Source: Bacilli bacterium | GTDB taxonomy: Bacteria > Bacillota_I > Bacilli_A > ML615J-28 > CAG-698 | DNA length: 64,000 nucleotides | Direction: 5' to 3' | Assembly: GCA_028691715.1 (NCBI GenBank) | Contig: JAQUYR010000001.1 | Span: 30,282 to 94,281 of the forward strand | In this document: piece by piece, positions 46,301 to 55,067 of the stretch | Layout: each line of letters begins with the position of its first letter | How positions within the stretch are numbered: position 1 is the first letter of the stretch | Program-made: the position numbers and the translations under genes | The notes under the pieces: generated by a model | What the model was told of the DNA's origin: nothing | The model's input: only the letters and a program-made list of their open reading frames with translations | The model's database searches: none

Positions 46301-47043
46301 TATAATAATTTTAATTTAATTATTTTTAAAATTTCTTCTACAATTAGAATAAAAATTATCAGAACTATTGTCCAGGCAAAAACATTTGCCATCTCCAAAA
46401 AGTTTTTTTCTTGAAGCATCATATAACCAATCGTGTTATTTGGCTGTGCAATGAATTCTGACATAACCATAACCTTTAATCCAAGACCGATTGTTGAAAC
46501 AAGAGCACTAAAAATTTGAGGCATTATTAGGGGTATATAAACCCCTTTTATTGTTTCAAAGTTAACTCCTGAAATCATTTTAATCTCATCGGTAATTCCT
46601 CTATCAATTGATTGAAAGCTCAATAGAAATGCTTCATACATGATTGGAAGAACTATCAATAGAGTAATAATATATGGGCTCTTAACATTTCCAAAAATCA
46701 TCAGAAGTATTATTATGATGGCAGCAACGGGAATTGTTCTCATCAGCGTCATTAAAGGTCTAATAAACTCTCGGAATTTCGAAGAGACATAAGAAATAAG
46801 CGATAAGATCAAAGCTATTACAAAAGATACTCCAACTGTCATAAGTAGCCTTAACATTGTATTAAATATTACTAAGTATGTTTGCTTTTCCTTAAACATA
46901 TTTATAAAAGCCGAAAAAACCTCAGATATTTTGGGAATGACTAAAGAATTATCCATCAAATAAGAAGCAATAAACCATAAAAGAAAAATAAATACTATTC
47001 CGTAAAAAAACCAATAATTGATTTTAATAGTATATTTCTTCAT
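46300..47043 (-). CDS. ABC transporter permease (SsuC/TauC type)
   Basis: 247 residues with about six membrane helices and the BPD_transp_1 EAA-type loop YEAFLLSFQSIDRGITDEIKMISG. Its relatives import sulfonates, nitrate, thiamine precursors or similar small molecules. Overlaps the binding-protein gene by 20 bases. No ATPase gene is adjacent, so the motor must be encoded elsewhere or shared. Confidence 0.85.
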   Translation of the reverse strand: MKKYTIKINYWFFYGIVFIFLLWFIASYLMDNSLVIPKISEVFSAFINMFKEKQTYLVIFNTMLRLLMTVGVSFVIALILSLISYVSSKFREFIRPLMTLMRTIPVAAIIIILLMIFGNVKSPYIITLLIVLPIMYEAFLLSFQSIDRGITDEIKMISGVNFETIKGVYIPLIMPQIFSALVSTIGLGLKVMVMSEFIAQPNNTIGYMMLQEKNFLEMANVFAWTIVLIIFILIVEEILKIIKLKLL

Positions 47044-47974
47044 CTACAACCAATCCACCCAATATTTTATCGTTATATTTGTTCAGTAAATTGCAATAAG
47101 CAATAATAATGTTTTTATTATCTTTTGCTGATATATATTCGATATTACTTCTTGGTATACTTCTTTTGAGAATATCGCTTCCTGTTTTTGTGAAGAAATC
47201 ATTGAGATTTATTATTCTATCAACATACTCATCGGTTTTATTATTCATTTGCTCAATATTTTTTTCTAGTTTACTCATAAAAGTTTCAATATCTTTGATG
47301 TATGGCGAGTCTGGATTTATAAAAACGGCTGCTTGAGGAATATTTGACAGCTCTTCTTTCATAACATCCTGAAGATTAATGATATTTAATTCAACTCCAT
47401 ATTTTACTTCCAGAGTCGTAATTGTTGGTTCAGCTGATAAAATATATTTTGGAGCATCGCATTCTTCAGTATTATCAGTACTACATACAAAGAAGGGAAC
47501 GATATCGTTAACTCCCGCCTGATAGGTAATATTCGCCTCATAATTATTTGCTTCTAATGCTGCCTTTAAAATGATATCAGGAACATTGTTTTGCCCATAT
47601 GCCAAAATATCTTGGCCATCTACATCAGAAATGCTATCTAAGGTTGTAGATTTTCGGCTTACAAGATAGGTATTACCTAGTGTTATTATGGAAAATAGTT
47701 TATATGTTGATGACCCATTCATAAACAATTTCATTCCTACAGTTAAAGGAGCAATTATAATATCATGTGATTTTGAAATCATAGCTGTAGTTAATAAATC
47801 AGCGCCACTAACAACTGTATATTCAACATTCTCCTCTTCTAGTAATCCTCCAACTGCAATTAGTGGTGTTCCAGCTGGTAAAATAACCTCTATTTTATTC
47901 TCAATTTTCTTAGTACATCCTCCTAAAAATAAAGATATAAACAAACTTATTAAAACTATTACAATTTTTTTCAT
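47024..47974 (-). CDS. ABC transporter substrate-binding lipoprotein (NMT1/SsuA-like)
   Basis: 316 residues with a lipobox LFLGGC. Type II binding fold: KIEVILPAGTPLIAVGGLLEEENVEYTVVSGADLLTTAMISKSHDIIIAP resembles NMT1/THI5-like proteins. The ligand cannot be read from sequence. GGAAAGG precedes the ATG, and a promoter with a Crp/Fnr-type palindrome at -41.5 lies upstream. Divergent from the regulator gene. Confidence 0.82.
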   Translation of the reverse strand: MKKIVIVLISLFISLFLGGCTKKIENKIEVILPAGTPLIAVGGLLEEENVEYTVVSGADLLTTAMISKSHDIIIAPLTVGMKLFMNGSSTYKLFSIITLGNTYLVSRKSTTLDSISDVDGQDILAYGQNNVPDIILKAALEANNYEANITYQAGVNDIVPFFVCSTDNTEECDAPKYILSAEPTITTLEVKYGVELNIINLQDVMKEELSNIPQAAVFINPDSPYIKDIETFMSKLEKNIEQMNNKTDEYVDRIINLNDFFTKTGSDILKRSIPRSNIEYISAKDNKNIIIAYCNLLNKYNDKILGGLVVDEEIYY

Positions 47975-48001
47975 TTTATTACCTTTCCTTCTTTATAATT
48001 C

Positions 48002-48030
48002 TTGACATTATTATATCATTACAGTAAAAT
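48002..48030 (+). promoter_or_regulatory. Promoter of the Crp/Fnr regulator gene
   Basis: TTGACA at 48002-48007, a 17-base spacer and TAAAAT at 48025-48030. The predicted start, 48037, coincides with the first base of the palindrome. Confidence 0.75.
48010..48015 (-). promoter_or_regulatory. -10 element of the divergent ABC importer promoter
   Basis: TATAAT on the minus strand with no recognisable -35 hexamer 16-18 bases upstream. The predicted start at 48003 puts the palindrome at 48037-48052 at -41.5, the class II activator position. Confidence 0.6.
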
Positions 48031-48036
48031 GTTTAT

Positions 48037-48052
48037 TGTAACATTTGTTACA
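48037..48052. promoter_or_regulatory. Crp/Fnr-type operator palindrome
   Basis: TGTAAC-ATTT-GTTACA, two perfect six-base arms with a four-base spacer, the geometry of Crp/Fnr family sites. It lies between divergent promoters, next to the regulator that probably binds it. Confidence 0.7.
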
Positions 48053-48065
48053 GAAAGGAAACGAT

Positions 48066-48677
48066 ATGAACGTTTACACTCATCCTTTTCTATTGGGGCA
48101 TTCTATTGATTGCAACAGATATATTACCATCAAACATTATAAGAAGGGTGATATTATCCATTCTGAAGGAGATATTTGTGATCATTTATCCCTGGTTTCT
48201 TTAGGAAATGTTTCTGTTTCTACATATACTTATTCGGAAAAAGAGTATTCAATAGCCAGCATTAACTCTGGTGGAATATTCGGACAGTTCTTACTCTTCT
48301 CCGATAATCCCCATTTCCTTGGTAATGTTATAGCAACCACTAAAGCAACGATAATCAGAATAAATAAAGATAACTTATTAAGAATGTTAAGTGAGGATAG
48401 AGTTATTTTAACAAACTTCTTAGGAATAGTAGCAACTTCTTTTATTTCTATTCAAGAGAGAGTAAAAATTCTATCTCAGAAATCGATAAAAGACAGCATT
48501 ATGTTCTACATAAATGAGATAACAAAAAAGACAAAGCAAAAAACAATTTATATCAAGAGCAAAGAAACTTTAGCAAAATATCTAAACATTCCCAGGCCTT
48601 CACTTTCACGTTCTTTGATCGCCCTAAAAAAAGAGGGGCTTATCAGTATTAATGGAAAATATATTACAAAAATATAA
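48066..48677 (+). CDS. Crp/Fnr family transcriptional regulator
   Basis: 203 residues from the ATG at 48066 with AAAGGAAA upstream. N-terminal cyclic-nucleotide-binding-like barrel (about 20-125; YKKGDIIHSEGDICDHLSLVSLGNVSV), a dimerisation helix, then a winged HTH (about 155-203; SKETLAKYLNIPRPSLSRSLIALKKEGLI). Only two cysteines lie in the N-terminal part, so not an Fnr-type four-cysteine cluster. Likely senses a ligand or haem-like cofactor, represses itself and controls the divergent importer. Confidence 0.9.
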   Translation: MNVYTHPFLLGHSIDCNRYITIKHYKKGDIIHSEGDICDHLSLVSLGNVSVSTYTYSEKEYSIASINSGGIFGQFLLFSDNPHFLGNVIATTKATIIRINKDNLLRMLSEDRVILTNFLGIVATSFISIQERVKILSQKSIKDSIMFYINEITKKTKQKTIYIKSKETLAKYLNIPRPSLSRSLIALKKEGLISINGKYITKI

Positions 48678-48678
48678 A

Positions 48679-48717
48679 AAGCATAAATCAAAAATATGAT
48701 TTATGCTTGTTTTTTTT
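48679..48717. terminator. Bidirectional terminator between the regulator gene and hydA
   Basis: AAGCATAAATCA and TGATTTATGCTT form a 12-base perfect stem with A-runs on one side and TTTTTTTT on the other, between converging genes. Confidence 0.85.
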
Positions 48718-50509
48718 ATTTAGAATACTTTTCACGTTTAATATAATGAGTGTGTAATAGATGATGGGATACATGTCCACAAGGCTCTTTCAAGAATTCA
48801 TCATATAAACGTATAACCTCTGGATTTTTATGAGATTCTCTCAGTTTAGATGTATCATCAATGCCATAAATAGCTTTTGCTCTTTCTTTTCTGACATCGA
48901 TCTTATCTTGAACTTTAGCACTAATTACTGGTTGTCCACCACCATTAACGCATCCTCCCGTACATCCCATAACTTCAATAAAGGCGTATTGTTTTTCACC
49001 TTTCTTGATTTTTTCGAACATTTCTGGAACATTAACTGTACCATGAACAACAGCGAAATTTAAATCCAGACCATTAATATTTAGTGTGGCTTCTTTGATA
49101 CCATTTTCTGTACCACGAACTTCACTAATTACAACATCTTTCATATCCTTCTTCTCTAAAAGTTCTTTGACTGTTCGTAATGCTGCTTCCATAACTCCAC
49201 CAGTAACGCCGAAGATTGCTCCAGCACCAGTATATTTTCCAAATGGACTTTCGATTTTAGCATCAGGAAGCTCTCTGAAGTTGATATCTTGACGTTTAAT
49301 CAGTCTTGCTAATTCTCTTGTTGTTAAAACATAGTCAACATCGCGTAAACCATCTACTTCCATCTCTGGACGATGAGCTTCAAATTTCTTAGCGATACAA
49401 GGCATAATTGAAACAACTTTAATCTTTTCTTTAGCGATTCCAATCTTATCTGCATAATAATGTTTTATCAAAGCTCCTTGCATTTGTTGAGGAGATTTGC
49501 AACTAGAAAGATTCTTTAAATATTCAGGATAATATGTTTCAATATATCTAATCCATCCTGGAGAACAAGAAGTAAGCAGTGGTAAAGCAACTTCCTCTTT
49601 GTTTAAAAACTTAGTAAGTCTTTGAATAAGCTCTGTTCCTTCTTCCATGATAGTAACATCGGCAGCAAAATTGGTATCAGTAACATCATCAAATCCTAAT
49701 TCCTGAAGGGCTTTATACATTTTGCCTTCAACATTAGTTCCAATTGGATAATCAAATTCTTCTCCTAAGGCAGCTCTAACTGATGGAGCAGTTTGAGCTA
49801 TAACATAGTATTCTTTCTTTTCTAACAACTCAATGACAGAATCAACATCATCTTTCTCTTTGATAGCGCCAACTGGGCAAGCTTGAATACACTTACCACA
49901 GAAGATACATCCAGAGTCTTCCATGTTGTGATTAAGTGCTGGTCCAACATATGTTTCAAAACCACGGTTATTAAAATCTAACACCTTAGTTCCTGCTAAT
50001 TTTTCACAAGCACCTACGCATCTTCCACAAAGAATACATTTTGAACTATCTAAAACAATTGAATCAGTGATATTTAAAACTGCTTCTTTTGTTGAGAAAG
50101 TATTGTTTTCGCCTATAACATTAGGAATGTTATATTTTCTTAATAGATGTAACAATTCACAATTATGTTCACGAGGACAGCGCCAGCATTCAAATCGATG
50201 ATTAGCAGCGATTAATTCTAAATTGTTTTTAACTGTTTTCTTAACTCTTTCAGTGTTTGTTCTAACAACTACAGAATCAGCTCCACGGCCTAAGCACTCT
50301 CTTACTTTAACAGTACAAGAGTTTTTTAATGTCCTAATTCCTTCTATTTCAACAACGCAAATACGACAAGCTGAAGTTTCATTGATACCCTTTAAGAAAC
50401 AAAGACGAGGAATATCAACACCAGCAGCATAGGCAGCATCCATGACAGTATAATCGCCAGGTACTTCTACAACCTTGTTGTTTATGATTACTTTTATTAA
50501 ATCACTCAT
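48716..50509 (-). CDS. hydA: NAD-linked [FeFe] hydrogenase catalytic subunit (HydA/HndD type)
   Basis: 597 residues from the ATG at 50509 with GGAGG upstream. The cofactor chain is complete: a 2Fe-2S domain (C37, C48, C51, C65), a His-Cys3 cluster (H104, C108, C111, C117) and two 4Fe-4S clusters (C158-C168 and C201-C211). The H-cluster motifs are TSCSPGW (C315), MPCIAKKFE (C371) and GCTGGC (C516, C520), followed by a small-subunit-like tail. Catalyses H2 evolution or uptake with the NuoF- and NuoE-like subunits of the same operon. The first motif has one Cys where CpI-type enzymes have two. Maturases HydE, HydF and HydG are not in the window. Confidence 0.95.
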   Translation of the reverse strand: MSDLIKVIINNKVVEVPGDYTVMDAAYAAGVDIPRLCFLKGINETSACRICVVEIEGIRTLKNSCTVKVRECLGRGADSVVVRTNTERVKKTVKNNLELIAANHRFECWRCPREHNCELLHLLRKYNIPNVIGENNTFSTKEAVLNITDSIVLDSSKCILCGRCVGACEKLAGTKVLDFNNRGFETYVGPALNHNMEDSGCIFCGKCIQACPVGAIKEKDDVDSVIELLEKKEYYVIAQTAPSVRAALGEEFDYPIGTNVEGKMYKALQELGFDDVTDTNFAADVTIMEEGTELIQRLTKFLNKEEVALPLLTSCSPGWIRYIETYYPEYLKNLSSCKSPQQMQGALIKHYYADKIGIAKEKIKVVSIMPCIAKKFEAHRPEMEVDGLRDVDYVLTTRELARLIKRQDINFRELPDAKIESPFGKYTGAGAIFGVTGGVMEAALRTVKELLEKKDMKDVVISEVRGTENGIKEATLNINGLDLNFAVVHGTVNVPEMFEKIKKGEKQYAFIEVMGCTGGCVNGGGQPVISAKVQDKIDVRKERAKAIYGIDDTSKLRESHKNPEVIRLYDEFLKEPCGHVSHHLLHTHYIKREKYSK

Positions 50510-50520
50510 ATCTATTCCTC

Positions 50521-52317
50521 CTAAGCCGTAATAATAGCATTCTTTGGACAAGCAACTTTACATGCTCCACACTTAATACAAATGCTAGTATCAATTTTAT
50601 GCATTTCTTTAATATTACCTGTAATCGCACCAACAGGACATCCTCGTTTACATTTACCGCAACCGATACAATTTTCAGTAATATAATATTTGATCAAAGC
50701 TTTACATACGCCAGCTGGACATTTTTTGTCAACAACATGGGCAATATATTCATCTCTAAAATTCTTTAATGTTGAAAGAACAGGATTTGGAGCTGTTTGT
50801 CCTAATCCACAAAGAGCAGAATCCTTGATTGATAGAGCTAAAGCTTCTAATTCATCAATATCTTCTAATGTTCCATCACCATTTGTAATCTTTTGTAAGA
50901 TTTCAAGCATTCTTCTTGTTCCCTCGCGACATGGAGTACATTTACCACATGATTCATCAACTGTGAATTCCAAAAAGAATCTGGCAACATCTACCATACA
51001 GTTATCTTCATCCATAACTATCATACCACCGCTACCCATCATTGATCCTAGAGCAATTAGGTTATCATAGTCAATCTTGGTATCCAAATCTCTGAATGTT
51101 AAACATCCACCTGATGGTCCACCGGTTTGAACCGCTTTGAAAGCTTTTCCTTTAGGAATACCACCACCGATGTTATAAATAACATCTCTAAGAGTAGTAC
51201 CCATAGGTATTTCAAGCAATCCTGTATTGTTAATCTTGCCACCTAAGGCAAAAACTTTTGTTCCTTTTGATTTTTCTGTACCGATAGTACTAAACCATTC
51301 AGCTCCCTTATTAAGAATCTGAGGAATATTTGCATAAGTTTCTACATTATTAATAATTGTTGGTTTTCCCCATAATCCTTTATCAGCTGGAAATGGTGGT
51401 TTATTTCTAGGCATTCCCCGTTCTCCTTCAATAGAAGCCATAAGGGCTGTTTCTTCTCCACAAACAAACGCACCTGCACCTAATCTTGCTTCTAAATCAA
51501 ATGAAAAGTCAGTGCCAAATATATTTTTACCTAATAAGCCATTTTCATAGGCTTGTTTAATAGCAAAATTTAATCTCTCTACAGCTAGTGGATACTCAGC
51601 TCTGATATAGACATATCCTTGGCTTGCTCCAATAGCATATCCGCCAATTGCCATAGCTTCAATTACACTGTGAGGATCTCCCTCTAAAACAGCACGATCC
51701 ATAAATGCTCCTGGATCTCCTTCATCAGCATTACAAATAATATACATTTGTCCTTCACCGCGATGTTTAGATGCCAATTTCCATTTTAAACCAGTAGGGA
51801 ATCCGCCTCCGCCTCTTCCTCTTAATCCTGATTTTAGAATTTCATCAATGATTCCATCAGGAGTCATTTCCGTTAAGGCCTTTCCTAAAGCCATATAACC
51901 ATCACGGGCGATATATTCATTAATATCAAAAGGATTGATTATACCACAATTTCTTAAAGCTATACGTTCTTGCTTAGCATAAAAATTCATTTCCTGGAAT
52001 TTCTTGATTTTGACTTCATCTTCTGGAGTCATTTCTGTATATGCTTTTCTAGCAACAATTCTTCCCTTTAACAAATGTTCCTTACAAATTTCTTCAACAT
52101 CTTCAACTTTCATATGTGAGTAGAAAGTCATATCAGGATAGACAACAACAACTGGTCCTTTTTCACAAAGACCAAAGCATCCGCTCATAAAAACAGCTAC
52201 TTCATCCTGTAAATCCAATTCTTTTATCTTTTCTACAAATTGATTTTTAATGGCTTCTGATTTTGAAGACATACAGCCTGTGCCACCACAGACAACTACT
52301 TGCGCTCTAATTGCCAT
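50521..52317 (-). CDS. NADH-binding flavo-iron-sulfur subunit (NuoF/HydB/HndC)
   Basis: 598 residues. N-terminal thioredoxin-like 2Fe-2S domain (CGGTGC ... CFGLCEKGP), then the NuoF core with the FMN/NADH-binding stretch GRGGGGFPTGLKW and YIICNADEGDPGAF, the 4Fe-4S motif CGKCTPCREGT, and a C-terminal double ferredoxin (CIGCGKCKRGCP, CIKCGACKVACP). This domain set matches HydB of trimeric, often electron-bifurcating, hydrogenases. Passes electrons between NADH, ferredoxin and HydA. Confidence 0.94.
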   Translation of the reverse strand: MAIRAQVVVCGGTGCMSSKSEAIKNQFVEKIKELDLQDEVAVFMSGCFGLCEKGPVVVVYPDMTFYSHMKVEDVEEICKEHLLKGRIVARKAYTEMTPEDEVKIKKFQEMNFYAKQERIALRNCGIINPFDINEYIARDGYMALGKALTEMTPDGIIDEILKSGLRGRGGGGFPTGLKWKLASKHRGEGQMYIICNADEGDPGAFMDRAVLEGDPHSVIEAMAIGGYAIGASQGYVYIRAEYPLAVERLNFAIKQAYENGLLGKNIFGTDFSFDLEARLGAGAFVCGEETALMASIEGERGMPRNKPPFPADKGLWGKPTIINNVETYANIPQILNKGAEWFSTIGTEKSKGTKVFALGGKINNTGLLEIPMGTTLRDVIYNIGGGIPKGKAFKAVQTGGPSGGCLTFRDLDTKIDYDNLIALGSMMGSGGMIVMDEDNCMVDVARFFLEFTVDESCGKCTPCREGTRRMLEILQKITNGDGTLEDIDELEALALSIKDSALCGLGQTAPNPVLSTLKNFRDEYIAHVVDKKCPAGVCKALIKYYITENCIGCGKCKRGCPVGAITGNIKEMHKIDTSICIKCGACKVACPKNAIITA

Positions 52318-52326
52318 AATTTCCTC

Positions 52327-52695
52327 CTACTTCAAGAACTTAGTTATTAGTAAGTCTTCAACAACTTTTCCACCAATAACGTGTTCTGAGATTATTCTTT
52401 CGGCATCCTTTGCCTTAACCTTGCAGTATGTTGTTCTATTTCCAGCAGCATCATATACTTCTACAATTGGTTCTAGGGCACATTGTCCCATACAGCCAAC
52501 TTGTGTAACTGTTGTATTCAATAGATTTCTCTTAGAAACTTCTTCGACCAAAGCGTTAAGGACTGGTCTTGCTCCTGCTGTAATTCCACATGTAGCCATA
52601 CCAACAACTACTCGATATCCATCTTTTTGTTGACGCATGCTCATCTTTTGAGCAGCGGCTTCTCTAATTTTCTTTAAATCTTCTAAAGATTTCAT
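52327..52695 (-). CDS. HndB-like thioredoxin-fold 2Fe-2S protein
   Basis: 122 residues with a helical start (KIREAAAQKMSMRQQKDG) and a thioredoxin-like 2Fe-2S domain, cysteines in MATCGITAGA and VGCMGQCALEP. It corresponds to HndB of NADP-reducing hydrogenases, a small electron-transfer subunit. Nine bases before the NuoF-like gene and overlapping the HATPase gene by four bases. Confidence 0.88.
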   Translation of the reverse strand: MKSLEDLKKIREAAAQKMSMRQQKDGYRVVVGMATCGITAGARPVLNALVEEVSKRNLLNTTVTQVGCMGQCALEPIVEVYDAAGNRTTYCKVKAKDAERIISEHVIGGKVVEDLLITKFLK

Positions 52696-53243
52696 AGTTC
52701 CTCCTCTTTAATAGACTGCAAACCCTCTCTTATATAATCCTTAATCCATATCATTACATCGATTTGCTTCAAGGATACACCATCAAGAATTTGTTTTATT
52801 TCTTTTGTATCAAAAGTAAATTTTTTATTATTGTATAAATGATTGTAGACAATGTCAATGTCTTCATCATTTATAACTAAAATATAAATAGTTTCAACAA
52901 TATCACCGAGTGGTGGTCGATCAATATTGTCATATTCAAAGGTTCCTGTTAGTCTTGTACCAATTCCTTCTTGGGATTCTATATGAAAACTACCCAAGCA
53001 TGTTTCACATAACTCTTTAAATAAAGGGATTCCCATTCCCACTTTCCTTGTCTTTCGACTGGTAAAAAAGGGATCCGTTACTTTTTCAAGAGTTTTATCA
53101 CTCATTCCTATACCATCATCAATAATTTCTACAATCAAAATATTATTCTGAATGTCTTCATTAATATTAATAACTATATTTTTACTTTTAGCCTTAATAG
53201 AATTCTGAACAATATCAAGAATATATAGAGATAGTTCATTCAT
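52692..53243 (-). CDS. HATPase-domain protein of the hydrogenase operon
   Basis: 183 residues with a histidine-kinase-type ATPase fold only: N box DIVQNSIKAKSKNI, G1 box IDDGIGM, and G2-like GMGIPLFKE. No phosphoacceptor histidine domain and no sensor or membrane segment. The C-terminal 60 residues are unassigned. Such soluble HATPases recur in [FeFe] hydrogenase operons of anaerobes; their function is unknown. Overlaps the PHP gene by 8 bases. Confidence 0.82.
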   Translation of the reverse strand: MNELSLYILDIVQNSIKAKSKNIVININEDIQNNILIVEIIDDGIGMSDKTLEKVTDPFFTSRKTRKVGMGIPLFKELCETCLGSFHIESQEGIGTRLTGTFEYDNIDRPPLGDIVETIYILVINDEDIDIVYNHLYNNKKFTFDTKEIKQILDGVSLKQIDVMIWIKDYIREGLQSIKEEEL

Positions 53244-53952
53244 GATTTTTCTCCAAATACTCTCTGAATCCCTTAAATGATAATTCAGTGAGTTCTAGAT
53301 AATTGATTCTCTCATTAATAATTTCTAAAGAATGAGCATCTGAGTTATAGATTATTGGTAACTTTTTCAAGTATGGATATTTTTTAATTACTTCTTCAGT
53401 ATTTTCCTTACCATATATCTCAATACCATCTATATCAAACACACCTAGGTCTTGATATACATTTAGCATCCAGCATTCACCACGGTTTACATGTGCTAAG
53501 ATAACAATTCCCTCTAAACTATGAACTTTTTCTATTAGTTCTTTTAATGTTATATCTAGGGGATAATTTAAGTGATATTCTATTTCCTTTATTTTTAAAT
53601 CATACTCATCAAAAATATCCTGTGATCCGAATTTATCCCTGTCGTGAGGTTCTTTGGTGTTTATATCTTCTAAAATCTTATCAAATAGAAGGGCTTTTTC
53701 CAAAGTTTCAAAATATGTCAATACATGAAATCCCTCTTTAACTGTAACTTCACAGCCATATAGAAATAAAAAGTCATAACTGGATATAATTTTTTGAAAT
53801 GTTGGTAAATGTTTTAGAGTATTATGATCGGTAATGCTGATCATATTTAACCCTTTTAACATCGCCATATTTAAAATATTATTTGGTGTTTGTAATTCAT
53901 CAGCACAAGCAGAAAGTGTCGAATGAATATGAATATCATAATATACTTTCAT
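53236..53952 (-). CDS. PHP-domain metal-dependent phosphoesterase
   Basis: 238 residues. PHP motifs DIHIHSTLSACADE (I), ISITDHNT (II), LAHVNRGE (III) and NSDAHSLE (IV) give the usual trinuclear metal site. Likely a soluble phosphatase; the substrate is unknown. Embedded in the hydrogenase operon, overlapping its neighbours by 17 and 8 bases. Confidence 0.9.
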   Translation of the reverse strand: MKVYYDIHIHSTLSACADELQTPNNILNMAMLKGLNMISITDHNTLKHLPTFQKIISSYDFLFLYGCEVTVKEGFHVLTYFETLEKALLFDKILEDINTKEPHDRDKFGSQDIFDEYDLKIKEIEYHLNYPLDITLKELIEKVHSLEGIVILAHVNRGECWMLNVYQDLGVFDIDGIEIYGKENTEEVIKKYPYLKKLPIIYNSDAHSLEIINERINYLELTELSFKGFREYLEKNHE

Positions 53953-54277
53953 ATTCCCAAATCAGTTTCAGCGTGTCAGCGCTTGATAAACTCGTTTTAA
54001 ATAGTGGAATATTCTCACTATTAGCTTTAACAACGATTTCTTCATTAGGGGTAACATCTTCACAAAAAATGACCGCAGAAAAATCTAATAAAACCGCAAC
54101 AGCTACGACATTCAAACTATTTAGTACCGTCAGCAGTACTGTGTTTTCCTCTTTTGCATGCCCCATGACCCAACTCAGCAAATCCGAAACATACATTCCT
54201 TTTATCGGCTTTGTTAAATCAACATTTGGTGTTATGCATTCGATTTCTTCTATTTTCACTAGATCCTTTACTATCAT
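53936..54277 (-). CDS. DRTGG-like domain protein (second copy)
   Basis: 113 residues, no membrane segment. Fold pattern similar to the DRTGG domain protein at 54692: VSDLLSWVMGHAKEENTVLLTVLNSLNVVAVAVLLDFSAVIFCEDVTP matches the predicted ligand-binding DRTGG core known from CBS-linked and phosphotransacetylase N-terminal domains. The ligand is unknown. Between the RsbW-like and PHP genes. Confidence 0.7.
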   Translation of the reverse strand: MIVKDLVKIEEIECITPNVDLTKPIKGMYVSDLLSWVMGHAKEENTVLLTVLNSLNVVAVAVLLDFSAVIFCEDVTPNEEIVVKANSENIPLFKTSLSSADTLKLIWEYESIL

Positions 54278-54284
54278 AAACCAC

Positions 54285-54692
54285 CTATAAATTAAAGATA
54301 ATTGTTACTATAGTTCCCTCTTCACTGGATTTAATATCGAATTCATCACAAGATTTACGAATATTAGGAAGTCCCATTCCTGCACCAAAACCATTTTCTC
54401 GGGCAAATAATGAAGCCGTCGAAAATCCTTCTGACATTGCTGCATCGATATTCTTTATACCTGGACCTTTATCAGAAAAGACCATCTTCAACTTATCCTT
54501 GGTATATTCAATATCACAAGTTCCTCCAAAGGAATGAATAACAACATTTATTTCTGCTTCGTATGTTGCTATAGAAACCCTTCTTACTATAATTTTACTA
54601 ACATTATCGGCTACTAATAATCTCTTCACAAAACTGGAAATATATCCAGCCTGTTCTAGATTCATTGGTAAAATCTCAAACGAATAGTTCAT
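54285..54692 (-). CDS. Anti-sigma-factor-type ATP-binding protein (RsbW-like)
   Basis: 135 residues with an N box VSIATYEAEINVVIHS, G1 box SDKGPGI and G2 box GFGAGMGLPNIRKS, the complete short HATPase of the RsbW/SpoIIAB family. These act as serine kinases that bind partner proteins. No STAS anti-anti-sigma or PP2C phosphatase gene lies nearby. Overlaps the DRTGG gene by one base. Confidence 0.85.
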   Translation of the reverse strand: MNYSFEILPMNLEQAGYISSFVKRLLVADNVSKIIVRRVSIATYEAEINVVIHSFGGTCDIEYTKDKLKMVFSDKGPGIKNIDAAMSEGFSTASLFARENGFGAGMGLPNIRKSCDEFDIKSSEEGTIVTIIFNL

Positions 54693-55066
54693 TATATTTC
54701 ACTAATGCCTTTTATACCTGCTTCATACATTTTTCCGTTAGAAGAAAACATAGTATATGAAGTTCCAAGCATAATGATATCATTTTCTTCAGCTGCTAAA
54801 ACTACTTGATCTGTTGGTTTCTTATCTCTAACTAATAAAACTACTTTCACATCAAGCATCTCAGCTGTTCTGACACCTTGAATAGTAACCAATCCTGTTG
54901 ATAAAATTCCTTCTTCACAAAACTCCAGAGGAACATTTCTTAGCATCATCAAAGCATCACTCATCAAATCACAACTAAATGCAAAATTTACTTGTCGATC
55001 AGGATTATATGTTTTAGTTGTATAAACTGTAGCGTTTAATAGTTTAACCAATTCACTTAGTTTCAT
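54692..55066 (-). CDS. DRTGG domain protein (first copy)
   Basis: 124 residues: KLSELVKLLNATVYT, FAFSCDLMSDALMMLRNVPLEF, GLVTIQGVRTAEMLDVKVVLLVRDKKP and DIIMLGTSYTMFSSNG follow the DRTGG core. Soluble, probably ligand binding. Lies one base after the NuoE gene, so co-translated with it. Confidence 0.8.
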   Translation of the reverse strand: MKLSELVKLLNATVYTTKTYNPDRQVNFAFSCDLMSDALMMLRNVPLEFCEEGILSTGLVTIQGVRTAEMLDVKVVLLVRDKKPTDQVVLAAEENDIIMLGTSYTMFSSNGKMYEAGIKGISEI

Positions 55067-55067
55067 A

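Noticed and set aside
50690..51070. 126-codon plus-strand frame
   Set aside because: Antisense to the conserved NuoF-like gene.
53883..54290. 135-codon plus-strand frame inside the hydrogenase operon
   Set aside because: Antisense to the DRTGG-like gene, which has clear homology and translational coupling; composition typical of a shadow frame.
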